From NCBI RefSeq assembly GCF_014205225.1, contig NZ_JACHNB010000001.1, positions 4,755,501 to 4,819,500 of the forward strand: a stretch of DNA of 64,000 bases. Direction: 5' to 3'. Both the position numbers and the translations under genes were made by a program. The stretch is from Actinoplanes octamycinicus. GTDB lineage: Bacteria; Actinomycetota; Actinomycetes; Mycobacteriales; Micromonosporaceae. Shown one piece after another: positions 36,031-43,502 of the stretch. Numbering within the stretch: the stretch's first letter is position 1; every line of letters starts with the position of its first letter. The notes below the pieces were generated by a model, which had not been told where the DNA came from, searched no databases, and worked only from the letters and a program-made list of their open reading frames with translations.

Positions 36031-37253
36031 CATGCGGCGGTGACCGGCACCCGGACCACGGCGTCGAACAGGTAGCCCAGGGTGTTGTACCGGGCCACCT
36101 CGGGCTGGGTGGCGCCGTGCACGTCGGTGGCCCGGGCCAGCAGCTCGTGGGCGCCCGCGGCCGGCCGCCAGTCCAGCGCCCACTGCTGCCAGGCGCCGTC
36201 CCGGGACGGCCCGGTGAACCGGGCGCGCCGCCACGTCGCCCCGCCGTCGGTGCTCACCTCGACCGTGCGGATCCGCCCGCCGGCCGACCAGGACCGGCCG
36301 GTCAGCGTCACCCGGCGCCCGGCAGCGACCGTGGCCCCCGGGTCCAGCTCGAACGCGCTCTTGATCACCTGGCGGTCGAACGGCTGCCCCTCGGCCGGGA
36401 AGTCCGGCCCGAACAGCCGGTACCACTGGGTGTTCCACGGCGAGAAGAGCGGCTCGGCGGAGACCTCGATCCGCCCGACCCACTTGATGTTGGCGATGCC
36501 GATCCAGTGCGGGACGATCACCCGGACCGGGTGGCCGTGGTCGGCGGGCAGCGGCTCGCCGTTCATCTCGTAGGCCAGCAGCACGTCGTCGAAGGCCTTG
36601 GCGATCGGGAACGGGCGGCGCACCGGGCCCAGGTCGACGCCGCCGGTCACGTAGTTCGGATCCAGGCCGCTGGGCTGCACGTCGACCGCGTCCCGGCGGA
36701 CCCCGGCGCGGCGCAGCACGGTCGACAGCCGGACGCCACGCCAGCGGGCGACACCCACGCCGCCCAGGCCCCAGGCCGTACCGGAAACGGTCTGGCCCTG
36801 CTGCGAGCTGAAGTAGCCGCGGCCGTTGCCGGCGCACTCGACGGTGACCACCCGGGTCTCGGCCGGCAGGCGGCGCAGATCCCGGAGGCTGAAGTGCGCG
36901 GCGTCGCCGCGCAGACCGGAGCCGGACACCTCGAGGCTCCAGGACGCGGCGTCGATGACCGGCGTGCTGGTGTGGTTGCGCACGAAGAACCGGTCGATCG
37001 GGACCACGTAGCCCTGGTCCCTCAGCGCCGACCACCGGGTCTCCGCGTTGGTGCCGAGGACCCGGAACAGCTCCGGCGGCAGCGGCTTGACGATCGGCGC
37101 GCCGGCCGCCGCGGCCGGGGCGGACGGCAGGCCCGCGGCGCCCGCACCGACCGCCGCGGCCAGGGCGAACAGGTCGCGGCGGGAGAATCCCCGGGCCCGG
37201 CCGGCCAGGAGATCGCGCAGCCGGGTCGCGTCGTATGCAGCCTCATCGATCAT
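36030..37253 (-). CDS. Sulfite oxidase (molybdopterin), Tat-exported
   Basis: A 407-residue molybdenum enzyme that oxidises sulfite to sulfate. A twin-arginine signal (GFSRRDLFALAAAVGAGAAG, about 22-41) directs folded export. The Mo-ligand Cys is in VTVECAGNGRGYFSS (about residue 140). The domain order is Mo-cofactor domain (about 60-270) then dimerisation domain (about 290-400, with the usual WSAGGRIRTVEVSTDGG). It is divergent from ssuD with 47 bases between, sharing operator site 3. This fits removal of the sulfite set free by sulfonate cleavage. The electron acceptor is unknown. Confidence 0.9.
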   Translation of the reverse strand: MIDEAAYDATRLRDLLAGRARGFSRRDLFALAAAVGAGAAGLPSAPAAAAGAPIVKPLPPELFRVLGTNAETRWSALRDQGYVVPIDRFFVRNHTSTPVIDAASWSLEVSGSGLRGDAAHFSLRDLRRLPAETRVVTVECAGNGRGYFSSQQGQTVSGTAWGLGGVGVARWRGVRLSTVLRRAGVRRDAVDVQPSGLDPNYVTGGVDLGPVRRPFPIAKAFDDVLLAYEMNGEPLPADHGHPVRVIVPHWIGIANIKWVGRIEVSAEPLFSPWNTQWYRLFGPDFPAEGQPFDRQVIKSAFELDPGATVAAGRRVTLTGRSWSAGGRIRTVEVSTDGGATWRRARFTGPSRDGAWQQWALDWRPAAGAHELLARATDVHGATQPEVARYNTLGYLFDAVVRVPVTAA

Positions 37254-37261
37254 GGCAGGGA

Positions 37262-37280
37262 TCCTATCGAGCCGATGGGA
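37262..37280. promoter_or_regulatory. Sulfur-regulon candidate operator, site 3
   Basis: TCCTATCGAGCCGATGGGA is a near-perfect inverted repeat (TCCYATCG-AGC-CGATRGGA) in the 47-base gap between the divergent sulfite oxidase and ssuD genes. It is the most symmetrical of the three sites. Read toward the sulfite oxidase gene, its AGGA also lies where a ribosome site would be. Confidence 0.65.
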
Positions 37281-37300
37281 GTGGTGGGTAGGCTCCGCGC

Positions 37301-38446
37301 ATGGACTTCCACTGGTTTCTGCCTACCAACGGCGACAGCCGGGACATCGTCGGCGGCGGGCACGGCACGCCGTCCGGGTCGGCCGGCGGGGTGCGCCCGC
37401 TGACCATCGGCTACCTCGGTCAGATCGCGCGCAGCGCGGAGCAGCTCGGCTTCGTCGGCGCGCTCACCCCGACCGGCGCCTGGTGCGAGGACGCGTGGCT
37501 GACCACGGCGATGCTCACCGAGGTCACCGAGCGGCTGAAGTTCCTGGTCGCGTTCCGGCCCGGGCTGATCTCGCCGACCCTGGCGGCGCAGATGTCGTCG
37601 ACCTTCCAGCGGCTCTCCGGCGGGCGGCTGCTGCTCAACGTGGTGACCGGTGGCGAGTCCGGCGAGCAGCGCCAGTTCGGCGACTTCCTGGACAAGGACG
37701 CGCGCTACGCGCGGACCGCGGAATTCCTCACGGTGGTCCGTGGGTTGCTGCGCGGCGAGACCGTTTCGTACGCCGGGGAGCACCTGCGGGTCGAGAACGC
37801 CAAGCTCGCCCGGGTCCCGGAGGTCCCGCCGACGATCTACTTCGGTGGCTCCTCCCCGGCGGCCGGCCCGGTCGCCGCCGAGCACGCCGACGTCTACCTG
37901 ACCTGGGGCGAGCCGCCCGCCCAGGTGGCCGAGAAACTGGCCTGGATCCGCACCCTGAAGCCGGACATGACGTTCGGCATCCGGCTGCACGTGATCACCC
38001 GGGACACCGCGGAACAGGCCTGGGCGGAGGCGTCCCGGCTGCTGCGCAACGTCTCCGAGCAGGACATCGCGGCGGTCCAGGCCGGCCTGCGGCAGAGCGA
38101 GTCGGAGGGCCAGCGCCGGATGCTCGACCTGCACGGCGGCAGCCGGGACGGCCTGGTCGTCTCGCCGAACCTGTGGGCCGGCGTCGGCCTGGTCCGCGGC
38201 GGCGCCGGCACCGCCCTGGTCGGCAGCCACACCGAGGTCGCCGACCGGATCGAGGAGTACGCCTCGCTGGGCATCTCCGAGTTCATCCTCTCCGGGTACC
38301 CGCACCTGGAGGAGGCGTACTGGTTCGGCGAGGGGGTGCTGCCCGAGCTGCGCCGCCGGGGCCTGTGGCGGCACCCGGCGGGGGAGAAGGGGACCGCGCC
38401 GACCGCGATCCCCTTCGCCGGTGTGCCTCTGGAGAAAGCGAGCTGA
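37301..38446 (+). CDS. ssuD: FMNH2-dependent alkanesulfonate monooxygenase
   Basis: A 381-residue luciferase-fold enzyme that splits alkanesulfonates into an aldehyde and sulfite with FMNH2 and oxygen. Residues important in E. coli SsuD are in place: Cys in TGAWCEDAW (about 62), Arg and His in GIRLHVITRD (about 228), and Tyr in LEEAYWFGEGV near the C-terminus. The start DFHWFLPTNGDSR is typical. It is separated from its transporter by about 9 kb, which is unusual. No SsuE flavin reductase is seen in the window. Its 3' end abuts the convergent MMPL gene with no gap. Confidence 0.95.
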   Translation: MDFHWFLPTNGDSRDIVGGGHGTPSGSAGGVRPLTIGYLGQIARSAEQLGFVGALTPTGAWCEDAWLTTAMLTEVTERLKFLVAFRPGLISPTLAAQMSSTFQRLSGGRLLLNVVTGGESGEQRQFGDFLDKDARYARTAEFLTVVRGLLRGETVSYAGEHLRVENAKLARVPEVPPTIYFGGSSPAAGPVAAEHADVYLTWGEPPAQVAEKLAWIRTLKPDMTFGIRLHVITRDTAEQAWAEASRLLRNVSEQDIAAVQAGLRQSESEGQRRMLDLHGGSRDGLVVSPNLWAGVGLVRGGAGTALVGSHTEVADRIEEYASLGISEFILSGYPHLEEAYWFGEGVLPELRRRGLWRHPAGEKGTAPTAIPFAGVPLEKAS

Positions 38447-40450
38447 TCAGCTCCGCTCGGCCGCGACCGGCTCCCGATCCGGGGCCACGGCGCCACCCGG
38501 CGCCGTGACCTGCGGCCGGCCCGGCCACCAGAACCGGTCACCGAGGATGGTGGCCAGGGCCGGCACCAGCACCGTGCGGACCAGCAGGGTGTCCAGCAGC
38601 ACGCCGATCATCACGATCACGCCGATCTGGGTCAGCGTGATCACCGGCAGCACGCCGAGCACCGCGAAGACCGCGGCCAGCAGGATGCCGGCGCTGGTGA
38701 TCACCGCTCCGGTCACCGCGACGGCGTGCACCATGCCGTCCCGGGTGCCGCGCTTGCCGGCCTCCTCCCGGGCCCGGGTGACCAGGAAGATGTTGTAGTC
38801 CACGCCGAGCGCCACCAGGAACAGGAACGAGAAGAGCGGCACCTGGTTGTCCAGCGCGTGGTCGAACAGGAACGACCCGGCGCCGAGCGCGGCCAGGAAG
38901 CTGATGATCACCGTGCCGATCAGCAGCAGCGGGGCGACCAGCGACCGGAGCAGCACCACCAGCACCAGCAACACCACCAGCAGGATCACCGGGACGATCA
39001 CCCGCAGGTCGTGCCGGGTGGCGTCGCGGGTGTCCAGGCTGGTCGCCACGCTGCCGCCGACCAGCGCCTCGCCGTCCAGCCCGGCGCGCAGCGCGCGGAT
39101 CGCGTCGTAGGACTCGTCGGTGTCCGGCACGGCGTCCAGGATCACCTGGATGCTCGCCTGGTCGGTGGTCTGCTCGGCGATCCGGGCCTGCGCCACCCCC
39201 TCCGTCCCGGAGACCGTGGCCAGCACCGCCTCGGCCCGCTCCGGGCTGGTCAGCACCACGGTCGGGCTGGCCGCGCCGGCCGGGAAGTACTTCGACAGGG
39301 TCTCCAGGCCGGCCACCGACTCCGACTTCACCCGAAACTGCTCGGTCTGCGACAGGCCGAGCCGGGTGCCGAGCGCGCCGGCCGACAGCACCCCCAGGAT
39401 GATCATCGACGCGATGGTGACCGCGACCGGCTTGCGGGAGACCGCCCGGCCGACCCGGGCCCAGACGCCCTTCTCCGCCTCCACGCCGGCCTGGCCGACC
39501 CGCGGGACGAACGGCCAGAACAGCCCGCGCCCGCAGACCACCAGCGCGGCCGGCAGCACCAGCAGCGCGAACAGCGCGGCGACCGCGATCCCGGCGGCGG
39601 CCGTGACGCCCAGCGACACGTTGCTCTCCAGGCTGGCCAGCAGCAGGGTGAGCAGGCTCAGGATGACCGTGCCGGCGCTGGCCGCGATGGCCGGGCCGGC
39701 GCCGCGCAGCGCCCGCCGCATCGCCTCGAACCGGTCCTCGTGCCCGTGCAACTCCTCCCGGTAGCGGGAGATCAGCAGCAGCGCGTAGTCGGTGCCGGCG
39801 CCGAAGACCAGCACGGTCACGATGCCGGTGGTCGAGCCGCTCACCGGCAGGCTGGTGTGCTGCGAGATCAGCGCGATGATCCCGGTGCTGAGCCGGTCGG
39901 CGAGCCCGACCACGGCGAGCGGGACCAGCCAGAGCAGCGGACTGCGGTAGGTGACCAGCAGCAGCACCGCGACCACCACCACGGTGACCAGCAGCAGTCG
40001 CGTGTTCGCCCCGGTGAAGCTGTCGGCCAGGTCGGCGGTGAACCCGGCGCCGCCGGTGACCTGCGCGGTCACCCCGGCCGGCAGCCCGTCCCGGACCTCG
40101 GCCCGCAGGTCGGCGACCTGCTTGATCGCCTCGTCCGACGACAGGCCGGCCGGCAGCGGCACCGAGACGATCGCGGCCTTCCGGTCCTGGCTGAGGATCG
40201 GCCGGCCGAGCGGGGTGACGGTGGCGAGGTCGGCGTCGGTGAGCGCCCGGCCATCCTTGGCCACCACGATCAGGGCCGCGTTGGTGCGGCCGGAAGGCAG
40301 CTGTTTCTGCAGCTGGGCCACCCGGGTCGACTCGGCCGAGGAGGGCAGAGACGCGGTCGGTTCGTTGGTGACCCGGGTCGACCCGGAGAGGCCGATCACC
40401 AGGCCACCCAGCACCAGGGCCAGGAGCAGCGACGCCCATGCGCGTCTCAT
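38447..40450 (-). CDS. MMPL-family RND transporter
   Basis: A 667-residue exporter with about twelve membrane segments in two pseudo-symmetric halves and two outer loops (about 35-130 and 335-460). GTDYALLLISRYREEL and LGVDYNIFLVTRAREEAGK are the two paired transmembrane motifs with Asp residues used for proton transfer. The substrate (lipid, siderophore or drug) is unknown. It is divergent from a MarR regulator, with a 23-bp operator between them, pointing to induction by a small molecule. Confidence 0.92.
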   Translation of the reverse strand: MRRAWASLLLALVLGGLVIGLSGSTRVTNEPTASLPSSAESTRVAQLQKQLPSGRTNAALIVVAKDGRALTDADLATVTPLGRPILSQDRKAAIVSVPLPAGLSSDEAIKQVADLRAEVRDGLPAGVTAQVTGGAGFTADLADSFTGANTRLLLVTVVVVAVLLLVTYRSPLLWLVPLAVVGLADRLSTGIIALISQHTSLPVSGSTTGIVTVLVFGAGTDYALLLISRYREELHGHEDRFEAMRRALRGAGPAIAASAGTVILSLLTLLLASLESNVSLGVTAAAGIAVAALFALLVLPAALVVCGRGLFWPFVPRVGQAGVEAEKGVWARVGRAVSRKPVAVTIASMIILGVLSAGALGTRLGLSQTEQFRVKSESVAGLETLSKYFPAGAASPTVVLTSPERAEAVLATVSGTEGVAQARIAEQTTDQASIQVILDAVPDTDESYDAIRALRAGLDGEALVGGSVATSLDTRDATRHDLRVIVPVILLVVLLVLVVLLRSLVAPLLLIGTVIISFLAALGAGSFLFDHALDNQVPLFSFLFLVALGVDYNIFLVTRAREEAGKRGTRDGMVHAVAVTGAVITSAGILLAAVFAVLGVLPVITLTQIGVIVMIGVLLDTLLVRTVLVPALATILGDRFWWPGRPQVTAPGGAVAPDREPVAAERS

Positions 40451-40466
40451 GAATCCTCCAAGCTAA

Positions 40467-40489
40467 AGAATCTCGACGATCGAGATTCT
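40467..40489. promoter_or_regulatory. MarR operator candidate (10-bp perfect arms)
   Basis: AGAATCTCGA and TCGAGATTCT flank CGA as a perfect inverted repeat, 16 bases upstream of the MMPL start and 35 bases before the marR start. Length and position are classic for a MarR-type repressor. Confidence 0.8.
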
Positions 40490-40524
40490 CCATCCTCGCG
40501 GCAGGATCTGCAACACTTACCCTC

Positions 40525-41211
40525 GTGGAGGAAACGAAAGCCCTGGTAAGAGAAGCGGCATCACCCTCGGAGTCGGCCTTGACCTCGGCGTCGGCCGCGG
40601 CCGCGGCCGCGGATCCGCCTTCGGCCTCGGCTTCGGACCCGGCCTCGGCTCCGGCCCCGGTGGCGGCTTCGGCTTCGGGGCCCGCTTCGGTCTCGGTCCC
40701 GGCTTCGGGGCCGGCTTCGGTCTCGGTCCCGGCCTCCGGGGAGGCGGCGGAGCGGCAGCGGCTGCGCTCGCGGCTCGTCGATCTGCTCAACGCGTATGCC
40801 AGCGAGGCCAACCACATCGGGCACGCCTTCGCCGGGCGCAACCATCTGCACGGGCCCGACCTGCACGCGCTGCTCGCGGTGATGCACGCCGAGCGGGCCG
40901 GCGCGCCGCTCACCCCGGGCCGGCTGGGCGAGACGATGGGGCTCTCCTCCGGGGCCACCACCGCGATGATCGACCGCCTGGAACGGGCCGGGCACCTGCG
41001 CCGCTGCCGGGAGAGCACCGACCGCCGGGTGGTCCACCTGCGCTACGGCGACACCGGGATGGCCCTGGCGATGGCGTTCTTCACCCCGCTCGCGCCGCGC
41101 ACCGACGCGGTGATGGCCCGCTTCGAGGTGGCCGAGCTGCAGGTGGTGGAACGGTTCGTGCAGGGCATGGTGGAGTCGCTGACCAGCTACCGCGACGAGC
41201 TCCGCGACTGA
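40525..41211 (+). CDS. MarR-family regulator with a low-complexity tail
   Basis: A 228-residue regulator. Residues 10-75 are almost only Ala, Ser and Pro, encoded partly by a 30-bp tandem repeat at 40681-40740. The winged-helix core follows (LDLLNAYASEANHIGHAF-type helix, then RLGETMGLSSGATTAMIDRL as recognition region, STDRRVVHLRY wing). It probably represses itself and the divergent MMPL exporter. The GTG start has no clear ribosome site; no better start is seen before the core, so the tail appears to be translated. Confidence 0.83.
   Translation: MEETKALVREAASPSESALTSASAAAAAADPPSASASDPASAPAPVAASASGPASVSVPASGPASVSVPASGEAAERQRLRSRLVDLLNAYASEANHIGHAFAGRNHLHGPDLHALLAVMHAERAGAPLTPGRLGETMGLSSGATTAMIDRLERAGHLRRCRESTDRRVVHLRYGDTGMALAMAFFTPLAPRTDAVMARFEVAELQVVERFVQGMVESLTSYRDELRD
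40681..40740 (+). repeat. 30-bp tandem repeat in the marR tail
   Basis: Two near-identical 30-base units (40681-40710 and 40711-40740) encode repeated ASVSVPASGP residues. The surrounding sequence from about 40590 is degenerate C/G/T-rich repeat. Confidence 0.8.
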
Positions 41212-41220
41212 CCCGGGCCT

Positions 41221-41460
41221 GACACTCGCGGTCTGCCCGGGATCGGCCCGGCCGGTCGCGGTCGTCCCGGGATCGGCCCCGGCCGGTCGCGGTCTGCTCG
41301 GGGCCGGTGCGGCTGGTTGCGGTCTGGTCGGGGCCGGTGCGGCTGGTTGCGGTCTGGTCGGGGCCGGTGCGGCTGGTTGCGGTCTGGTCGGGGCCGGTGC
41401 GGCTGGTCGCGGTCTGGTCGGGGCCGGCGCGGCCGGTCGCGGTCTGGTCGGGATCGACGC
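41221..41460. repeat. 30-bp minisatellite, about seven copies
   Basis: Units of the type GGTTGCGGTCTGGTCGGGGC recur every 30 bases, nearly perfectly from 41281 to 41430 and more diverged on both sides. They fill the gap between marR and the TPR gene. All six frames stay open through it, which creates false reading frames. There are no spacers, so it is not a CRISPR array. Confidence 0.9.
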
Positions 41461-41520
41461 AACCGGGAAGCAACGTCCGAATCGCCAAAGTCGGGGCTAC
41501 CGGGGCCGATCAGCAGCCTC

Positions 41521-42375
41521 GTGCGAACCGAGCCCCTCCTTTCCCAGGCCGACGACCTGCTCGCCCGTGGTCGTGCGGAGAACGCCGCCCACCTGCTCGC
41601 GCCGATCGTCGGCCGGCAGCCGGAGAACGTCGAGGCGTGGCACCGGATGGCCCGGGCGCACCTGGACATGGGCGACCTGAACGGGGCGCTGCGGTCGGCC
41701 ACCGCGGCCTGGCAGCTCGACCCGCGCGGGCCGGAGACGCTGTTCTGGCTCAGCCGGGCCGCCACCGAGCTGGGCCGGCACCGCGAGGCGATCGACGCCG
41801 CGGCCGCCGCCTGCCGGGAGGATCCGGGCAACCCGCGGCTGCACAACCGGCTCGCCCACGCGCAGCTCGCGGCCGGCCGGGTCGGCGACGCCGTCGACGG
41901 CCTGAAGATCGCCATCGAGCTGGCCGGCTACGACGCCGACCTGCACGTCACCCTGGGCCGCGCGATGTTCGCCGCCGGCCGCCCGCTGAGCGCTCGCGAG
42001 TCGATCAACCGGGCGCTCAGCCTGGAGCCCGGGCACCAGGGCGCGCACCGGACCCTGGCCCTCTTCGAGATCGCCATGGAGTCCGTGGTGGACGCGTCGT
42101 CGCTGGCCCAGGCCGCCGACGAGTTCGCCGAATCGATGCGCGTCGGCCCGCACGGCCGCGTCGACGAACGCGCCATCCTGGCCCGAGACGCCTGCGCCTA
42201 CGCCGCCCGCGTCACCGTCACCTGGTGCCTCATCTTCCTGCTCGCCCTCGGCGTCCTCAGCGCCACCTCGCTGGTCGCCGTCCCCGCCGGCCTCTACCTG
42301 GCCCTGCTCGCCCTGGGCGCCTCCGCCGCCTGCGCCGCCGTCCTGTTCCGCCCCGCCCTCGGCCGCCGCTTCTAA
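41521..42375 (+). CDS. TPR-repeat protein with a C-terminal membrane anchor
   Basis: A 284-residue protein. About five tetratricopeptide-type helical pairs (residues 1-185; for example VEAWHRMARAHLDMGDLNGAL and PRLHNRLAHAQLAAGRVGDA) would bind partner proteins. Two membrane segments near 225-245 and 250-272 anchor it, leaving the TPR part in the cytosol. The function is unknown. GTG at 41521 is taken as the start because everything upstream is minisatellite; no ribosome site is clear. A long inverted repeat lies downstream. Confidence 0.7.
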   Translation: MRTEPLLSQADDLLARGRAENAAHLLAPIVGRQPENVEAWHRMARAHLDMGDLNGALRSATAAWQLDPRGPETLFWLSRAATELGRHREAIDAAAAACREDPGNPRLHNRLAHAQLAAGRVGDAVDGLKIAIELAGYDADLHVTLGRAMFAAGRPLSARESINRALSLEPGHQGAHRTLALFEIAMESVVDASSLAQAADEFAESMRVGPHGRVDERAILARDACAYAARVTVTWCLIFLLALGVLSATSLVAVPAGLYLALLALGASAACAAVLFRPALGRRF

Positions 42376-43013
42376 CCGCCCCACCAGCCCCCTGAGCGAC
42401 GCGGCCGCTTCTAACCTTTTCGCCGCGCCTCTACCGCTTCGGAATTACTGGGGCGGTTTATGCCGCTCCGTTTCGGCTCGGCCGCTGCTGACTGTTTCGG
42501 CAGACGCTCCCGGTCCGCCGTTGACGACCATCTCCGCTGCCGCGATGCCGCTCTCACCCTCGCGGATCATTTATCCGGTACGACTCGCAGTTCTGTGGCT
42601 GTCGGCCCGCGAGGTCCGCGCCACTCACGACCGCGGCGCGTGTCGTGCGGGCCCGCCGGCGCATCGCGATGCCCCGCCCGCTCACGACCGCGACGCGACT
42701 CAGGGTTCGTGCGGTCACCTGTGATCCCGGGTCGGTCCCGCGCCGTCTTCTGATCTGCTCGCCCACGGCGGACCCGGCGGCATGCGCCGCGGTCGCGCCA
42801 GGACGGCCATCGCGGGACGGCTGCCACGAGGGCTGTGGGGTGTGCCCGAAGCGGACCCGCATGACACGCGCTGCGGTCGTGTGGGGGACGGGCGTCGCGG
42901 GCCGACTGGCACGGGACGGCGAGTCGTACCGGATAAATGATCCGGAACGGGGAAGCGGCGTCGCGGCAGCGAGGATGGTCGTCAGAAGCGGCGGCTGGCG
43001 CTGGCGGGTGGGG
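42376..43013. other. Non-coding region holding a long inverted repeat
   Basis: No credible gene is seen. Most of the stretch is the inverted-repeat element at 42522-42984. The flanks are short CG-rich sequence. Open frames here mirror one another because of the palindrome. Confidence 0.6.
42522..42984. repeat. 463-bp imperfect inverted repeat
   Basis: Left arm 42522-42665 and right arm 42842-42984 are about 80 percent complementary, with a perfect 25-bp block at 42564-42588 / 42919-42943 (contains TTTATCCGGTACGACTCGC). The outer ends are TGACGACC and GGTCGTCA. About 175 bases lie between the arms. It carries no transposase. A miniature inverted-repeat element or remnant is possible; a target-site duplication is not evident. 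Confidence 0.75.
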
Positions 43014-43418
43014 TCAGGCGAGTTTGCGCAGGATGCGGGCCAGCTCGGTGCGGTCGTCGGCGGACAGCATGCTGAACAGGCGTTCGCTGGCGGCGGCCCG
43101 GGCCGTGCGGACGCCCTCGCCGGTGGACCGGCCCTGCTCGGTGAGGGCGACCAGCGTGGCGCGCCGGTCGGCCGGGTCCGGGCGGCGCTCGGCCAGGCCG
43201 CGCTGCTGCAGGTCGTCGACCACCTCGGTGGCTGAGCGCGGGGCGATCCGGAGGTGCTCGGCGAGCGTGCTGAGGCGCATCTCGCCGTGTCCGAGCAGCA
43301 CGTTCAGCGCGCGGAACTGGGACGGGGCGATGCCCCACGGCTCCATCTCGCGCCGGGCCTGCTCGCGCAACCGCCGGCTGACCGCCCAGAACGCCTCGTG
43401 CAACGACTCTTCCTCCAC
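43014..43418 (-). CDS. MarR-family regulator
   Basis: A 134-residue winged-helix regulator. FRALNVLLGHGEMRLSTLAEHLRIAP and RSATEVVDDLQQRGLAERRPDPADRRATLVALT cover the recognition helix and wing. It is divergent from an ABC exporter, with a 13-bp palindrome between, so it most likely controls that exporter in response to a drug or metabolite. The length is at the short end for the family, with compact dimerisation helices. Its 3' end lies 29 bases from the long inverted repeat. Confidence 0.9.
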   Translation of the reverse strand: MEEESLHEAFWAVSRRLREQARREMEPWGIAPSQFRALNVLLGHGEMRLSTLAEHLRIAPRSATEVVDDLQQRGLAERRPDPADRRATLVALTEQGRSTGEGVRTARAAASERLFSMLSADDRTELARILRKLA

Positions 43419-43457
43419 GGGAACAAACTATCAGCGATTACCGTTGCTCCCTCATGT

Positions 43458-43470
43458 TGAGGTAACCTCA
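43458..43470. promoter_or_regulatory. MarR operator candidate before the ABC exporter
   Basis: TGAGGT-A-ACCTCA, a perfect 6-bp inverted repeat, lies in the divergent gap between marR and the ABC exporter, 32 bases before the likely exporter start. Confidence 0.6.
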
Positions 43471-43502
43471 GCTTGTTCACGGAGGCGTACCGGGAAGGGT
43501 CG

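Noticed and set aside
41221..41460. Possible CRISPR array
   Set aside because: The 30-base units are contiguous with no unique spacers, and no cas gene is present.
41317..41520. N-terminal extension of the TPR protein
   Set aside because: The extra residues would be entirely minisatellite sequence; a GTG at 41521 starts the recognisable fold.
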